From JAOPZY01 sp036495025 (GTDB lineage: Bacteria > Actinomycetota > CADDZG01 > JAHWKV01 > JAOPZY01), in the NCBI GenBank assembly GCA_036495025.1, contig DASXNO010000325.1, positions 1-8,446 of the forward strand: 8,446 bases of DNA. Direction: 5' to 3'. Below are positions 6,254 through 8,446 of the stretch, one piece after another (position 1 is the stretch's first letter; every line of letters starts with the position of its first letter). A program made the translations under genes and the position numbers. A model generated the notes under the pieces. The model did no database searches and was not told where the DNA came from. It was given only the letters and a program-made list of their open reading frames with translations.

Positions 6254-6616
6254 ATGCGACTGAGAGCGGTGCGGGGCGCGACGACCGTCGACGAGGACGC
6301 CAAGGAGGAGATCCTGTCGGCGACGGCGGAGCTCATCGAGGAGATGATCGCCCGCAACGATCTGGCACGCGACGATCTGGTCAGCATTGTCTTCACCGCC
6401 ACGCCCGATCTGCGGGCCGTGTTCCCGGCCGAGGCGGCCCGTGATCTCGGGATCTCCGATGTGCCGCTGCTGTGCGCCAGGGAGCTGGACGTGGAGGGGG
6501 CGATGCCGCGCTGCATCCGGGTGCTCATGCATGCCTACACCGAACGCGACCTGCACGCCGTCCGCCACGTCTACCTCGGCGACGCCAAGAAGCTTCGCAG
6601 CGACCTCGCCGACTGA
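6254..6616 (+). CDS. aroH: Chorismate mutase, AroH class (monofunctional)
   Basis: The 120-residue protein converts chorismate to prephenate, the first committed step to phenylalanine and tyrosine. It matches the trimeric pseudo-alpha-beta-barrel AroH class known from Bacillus, not the helical AroQ class. RAVRGATTVDED (4-15) includes R7. FPAEAARDLG (57-66) and VPLLCARELDVEGAMPRCIR (70-89) give C74, E77 and R89, and VRHVYLGDA (103-111) gives Y107. These line up with the B. subtilis catalytic residues C75, E78, R90 and Y108 with a one-residue shift. The frame is open upstream to 6212, but the ATG at 6254 starts exactly where the family does and has GAGGGA about 7 bases before it. The stop shares one base with the tyrA start (TGATG), so the two consecutive pathway enzymes are probably coupled. 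Confidence 0.94.
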   Translation: MRLRAVRGATTVDEDAKEEILSATAELIEEMIARNDLARDDLVSIVFTATPDLRAVFPAEAARDLGISDVPLLCARELDVEGAMPRCIRVLMHAYTERDLHAVRHVYLGDAKKLRSDLAD

Positions 6617-7752
6617 TGGCCGCCCAGCGACCGCCCGGCGTTGCTGGGCCGGAGACGCTTGCCATCGTGGGCACCGGCCTCATGGGCGGCTCGCTCGGGC
6701 TGGCGAGCCTCGCCGAGGGTCTGGTGAACCGGGTCGTCGGCTGGGACGCCGATGCGGGGGTGCTCCGGCGGGCGCTCGAGCGGGGAGCGGTCACCGAGGA
6801 GGCGCCCTCGATCGCGGAGGCGGTCGAGGGGGCGAGCCTCGTCGTGCTCTCCATGCCCGTGGGCGCCATCGCGGCGTCGTTCCGGGAGGTGGCGCCGCAC
6901 CTGGGGCGGGGGACGGTCGTCACGGACCTCGGGAGCGCCAAGGGACGGCTCGTCCAGGAGATCGAACCCCTCGTGCCCGAGGGGGTGCACTTCATCGGTG
7001 GCCACCCCATCGCCGGGTCCGAGAAGGACGGGATCGACGCCGCCGACCCCGACCTGTTCCGCGGCGCCTACTGGATCCTCACCCCCACCGCGGGCACCGA
7101 CCCCGGCGCCTACGGCCGGCTGGTGAAGTTCCTGGGGGGCCTGTCGGTGCACGTGCTCTCCCTCGATCCCTCCCGCCACGACGAGCTGCTCGCCCTCACG
7201 AGCCATCTGCCGCAGCTCCTCTCCTCGACGCTCATGGGCTTCGCCTCCGACATCGCGGCCGCCGAGGGTGGCCTGCCGCTCGCATCGGGCGGCGGCTTCC
7301 GGGACATGACCAGGATCGCCGGGAGCTCCCCCGATCTCTGGCTCGACATCGTCCGGGAGAACCGCTCGGCCGTGCTGGCGCTGCTGCACCGCTTCCAGGA
7401 GGCGCTGCGCTCGACGACGAGCTTCATCGACCGCCAGGAGTGGGACGGACTGCGGGAGACCCTGGCCGCGGCCCGGGACGGCAGGGCCCGGCTGCCGGAG
7501 AAGCCCGGCCTTGAGCCGGCGTCGGTGATCGAGCTGCTGATCCCCGTGCCCGACCGCCCCGGCGTGCTGGCCGAGGTCACGACCACGATCGGCGAGGCCG
7601 GCGTCAACATCGAGGGGTTGACGATCCGCAACTCGCCCGAGGGGGGCCGGGGCACCATCCACCTCGAGGTCAACGGTGCGCCGGCGGCCCGCATCGCCGT
7701 CGAGGCCCTCGAGAAGAAGGGCTACGGCCCCCACCTCGCTCCCGGCATCTGA
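6616..7752 (+). CDS. tyrA: Prephenate dehydrogenase with C-terminal ACT domain
   Basis: The 378-residue enzyme oxidatively decarboxylates prephenate to 4-hydroxyphenylpyruvate with NAD(P)+, the tyrosine branch of aromatic synthesis. The N-terminal Rossmann motif is IVGTGLMGGSLG (17-28), with an Asp in VVGWDAD after the second strand that favours NAD+. LSMPVGAI and TDLGSAKG follow, then GGHPIAGSEKDG (128-139) with the conserved H130. A helical dimer domain runs to about 300. The C-terminal ACT domain begins VIELLIPVPDRPGVLAEVTT; ACT domains usually bind an amino acid, so feedback by tyrosine or another aromatic amino acid is likely but inferred. The ATG at 6616 overlaps the aroH stop by one base and has no clear ribosome site of its own. 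The chorismate mutase activity is supplied separately by aroH, not as a fusion. Confidence 0.95.
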   Translation: MAAQRPPGVAGPETLAIVGTGLMGGSLGLASLAEGLVNRVVGWDADAGVLRRALERGAVTEEAPSIAEAVEGASLVVLSMPVGAIAASFREVAPHLGRGTVVTDLGSAKGRLVQEIEPLVPEGVHFIGGHPIAGSEKDGIDAADPDLFRGAYWILTPTAGTDPGAYGRLVKFLGGLSVHVLSLDPSRHDELLALTSHLPQLLSSTLMGFASDIAAAEGGLPLASGGGFRDMTRIAGSSPDLWLDIVRENRSAVLALLHRFQEALRSTTSFIDRQEWDGLRETLAAARDGRARLPEKPGLEPASVIELLIPVPDRPGVLAEVTTTIGEAGVNIEGLTIRNSPEGGRGTIHLEVNGAPAARIAVEALEKKGYGPHLAPGI

Positions 7753-7771
7753 CCAGCGACTCCAGGCGAAA

Positions 7772-7796
7772 GGCCCGGCTTCACAACGATCGGGCC
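7772..7796. terminator. Possible bidirectional stem-loop between convergent tyrA and the SDR fragment
   Basis: GGCCCG (7772-7777) pairs with CGGGCC (7791-7796) around a 13-base loop, 19 bases after the tyrA stop. The loop holds the stop codon of the opposing SDR fragment. There is no T-run on either side. The position between convergent genes is the main argument. Confidence 0.25.
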
Positions 7797-8104
7797 CCGA
7801 TGATGTCGCCGGTATCCGTGCTGTAGGCGAGCTCACGCTGGCGTTCGAGCATCGCCAGGCGGTTCCGCAACGTGGCAGTGATCGCCTCGTAGGCGTTGCT
7901 GCCGAGCGTGAGTCGCTTGGGGGCGGGGGAGAGGTCGACGGAGTCGATGACGGCACTGGCGACCTTGGCGGGGTCGCCGATGACGGCCCTGCGCACGAAC
8001 TCGGCATCGGGGTCACCGGTGAGCATGCTGCGGACCTGTCCCACGATCCCGTCCTCGTACGCCGGGATGGGCTCGGAGAGCGCCATCGCGCGACCATAGA
8101 ACAT
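7781..8104 (-). pseudogene. C-terminal fragment of a short-chain dehydrogenase/reductase
   Basis: The 107 residues read from ATG 8104 match only the C-terminal third of classical SDR oxidoreductases. YGRAMALSEPIPAYEDGIVG is the substrate-loop region, VIGDPAKVASAVIDSVDLSP is the conserved 'GDPAKAA-AI' helix, KRLTLGSNAYEAI the last strand and helix, and the end YSTD is the family's usual C-terminus. The N-terminal Rossmann motif TGxxxGxG, the NAG motif and the catalytic YxxxK are all absent. The frame stays open upstream to 8401, but that part is not SDR-like and looks like antisense of another ORF. Related SDRs are about 270-290 residues, so roughly 170 residues are missing at the 5' side. A GTG at 8122 is an alternative start. 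It is most likely a non-functional remnant, though a short expressed protein cannot be excluded. Confidence 0.7.
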
Positions 8105-8168
8105 CCGAGTTGGATCTCGCACTATTGACTCAAAGCACTCGATCACGCTAACGCTACTTATTGCATGA

Positions 8169-8446
8169 GTGTTCCTCAGGGGCCTGCATCTGCTCGGAGC
8201 AGAGGCGAAGGCCTCCCCGGAGACGTTCCTGCTCGAGCCCCGTCCCGTGGCCACCCTCGGAGGCTTCGACGTGACGATCAGGCCCATAGGCACCGTCGGC
8301 CTCGGAACCAGGGTCGTGATCGCGATCGCGGACACGCCCCTGGAGGAGCTGTACGTGGAGGCGGCCGACATCGCCGGCCTAGACCCGGGCGGCCTGGTCA
8401 CCCGGCTCGAGAACAGGGTTCGGGGGCTGGAGCAGACGCGCGAAGC
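8169..8446 (+). CDS. Partial ORF resembling the C-terminal domain of a large mobile-element helicase (runs off the right edge)
   Basis: From GTG 8169 to the window end, 92 codons stay open, with an in-frame TGA immediately before the GTG. The translation reads like a real protein, with VATLGGFDVTIRPIGTVGLG (33-52), RVVIAIADTPLEELYVEAAD (54-73), IAGLDPGGLVTRLENRVRGL (74-93 of the predicted chain, numbering approximate) and a start of a helical coil. The G-[FY]-D strand followed by acidic-GLVTRLENRV resembles the tail domain of very large SNF2-type helicase/methyltransferase proteins carried by plasmids and integrative elements; this is from memory of the family pattern and is tentative. If correct, more than a thousand residues are missing at the 5' side, so this is a decapitated remnant. 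Otherwise it is an unrecognised protein starting at the GTG. The minus-strand frame across the same bases is a shadow. Confidence 0.45.
   Translation, partial: MFLRGLHLLGAEAKASPETFLLEPRPVATLGGFDVTIRPIGTVGLGTRVVIAIADTPLEELYVEAADIAGLDPGGLVTRLENRVRGLEQTRE

Noticed and set aside
6571..8097. Minus-strand 508-residue open frame opposite tyrA
   Set aside because: It is the antisense of a fully recognisable TyrA, and its residues show no domain.
8189..8203. Perfect inverted repeat TCTGCTC-G-GAGCAGA near the breakpoint
   Set aside because: A 7-bp arm palindrome is expected a few times by chance in a window this size, and it lies inside the partial coding frame.
8105..8401. N-terminal extension of the SDR fragment up to 8401
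   Set aside because: No Rossmann motif or active-site residues appear; the sequence is Ser/Arg/Pro-rich and antisense to a more protein-like plus-strand frame.
1..8446. tRNA, rRNA, CRISPR arrays, insertion sequences
   Set aside because: I saw no cloverleaf-like sequence, regular repeats with spacers, transposase motifs or terminal inverted repeats.

Overview
The window is very GC-rich and densely packed. GTG starts, 4-bp GTGA gene overlaps, leaderless-looking promoters and a kinase/FHA pair all point to a high-GC Gram-positive bacterium (Actinomycetota). The class cannot be fixed from this sequence. All core housekeeping genes look intact.

Left part, minus strand (1-1622): the N-terminus of a Ser/Thr protein kinase runs off the left edge. 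It overlaps by 4 bp the end of an FHA-domain protein with a C-terminal helix-turn-helix. Upstream of that pair lies a site-2 (M50) intramembrane protease. The protease is divergent from trpS across 78 bp, and both genes appear to have a -10 box placed so that the mRNA starts at the ATG.

Central part, plus strand (1701-4901): trpS, scpA, scpB and an RsuA/RluB-type pseudouridine synthase form a tight run with overlaps or a 2-bp gap. This joins translation, chromosome condensation (ScpA/ScpB are the kleisin and kite partners of SMC) and rRNA modification, a common bacterial neighbourhood. After a 121-bp gap come two accessory genes: a cytosolic calerythrin-like EF-hand protein (5023-5571) and, 4 bp later, an unrecognised secreted protein (5576-6124). 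They separate the scp/rlu block from aroH (6254-6616) and tyrA (6616-7752), which overlap by 1 bp. Chorismate mutase and prephenate dehydrogenase catalyse consecutive steps from chorismate toward tyrosine.

Right part (7753-8446): the orderly locus ends. A C-terminal fragment of a short-chain dehydrogenase (minus strand) and a head-less ORF resembling the C-terminus of a large mobile-element helicase (plus strand, running off the right edge) point away from each other. Both lose their N-terminal coding at a short AT-richer patch near 8105-8168. This looks like a rearrangement scar or the edge of an element, or possibly an assembly join.

The least ordinary items are the FHA-HTH/kinase pair, the coupled EF-hand/secreted pair and the double-truncation junction. 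No complete novel multi-gene system is demonstrated.
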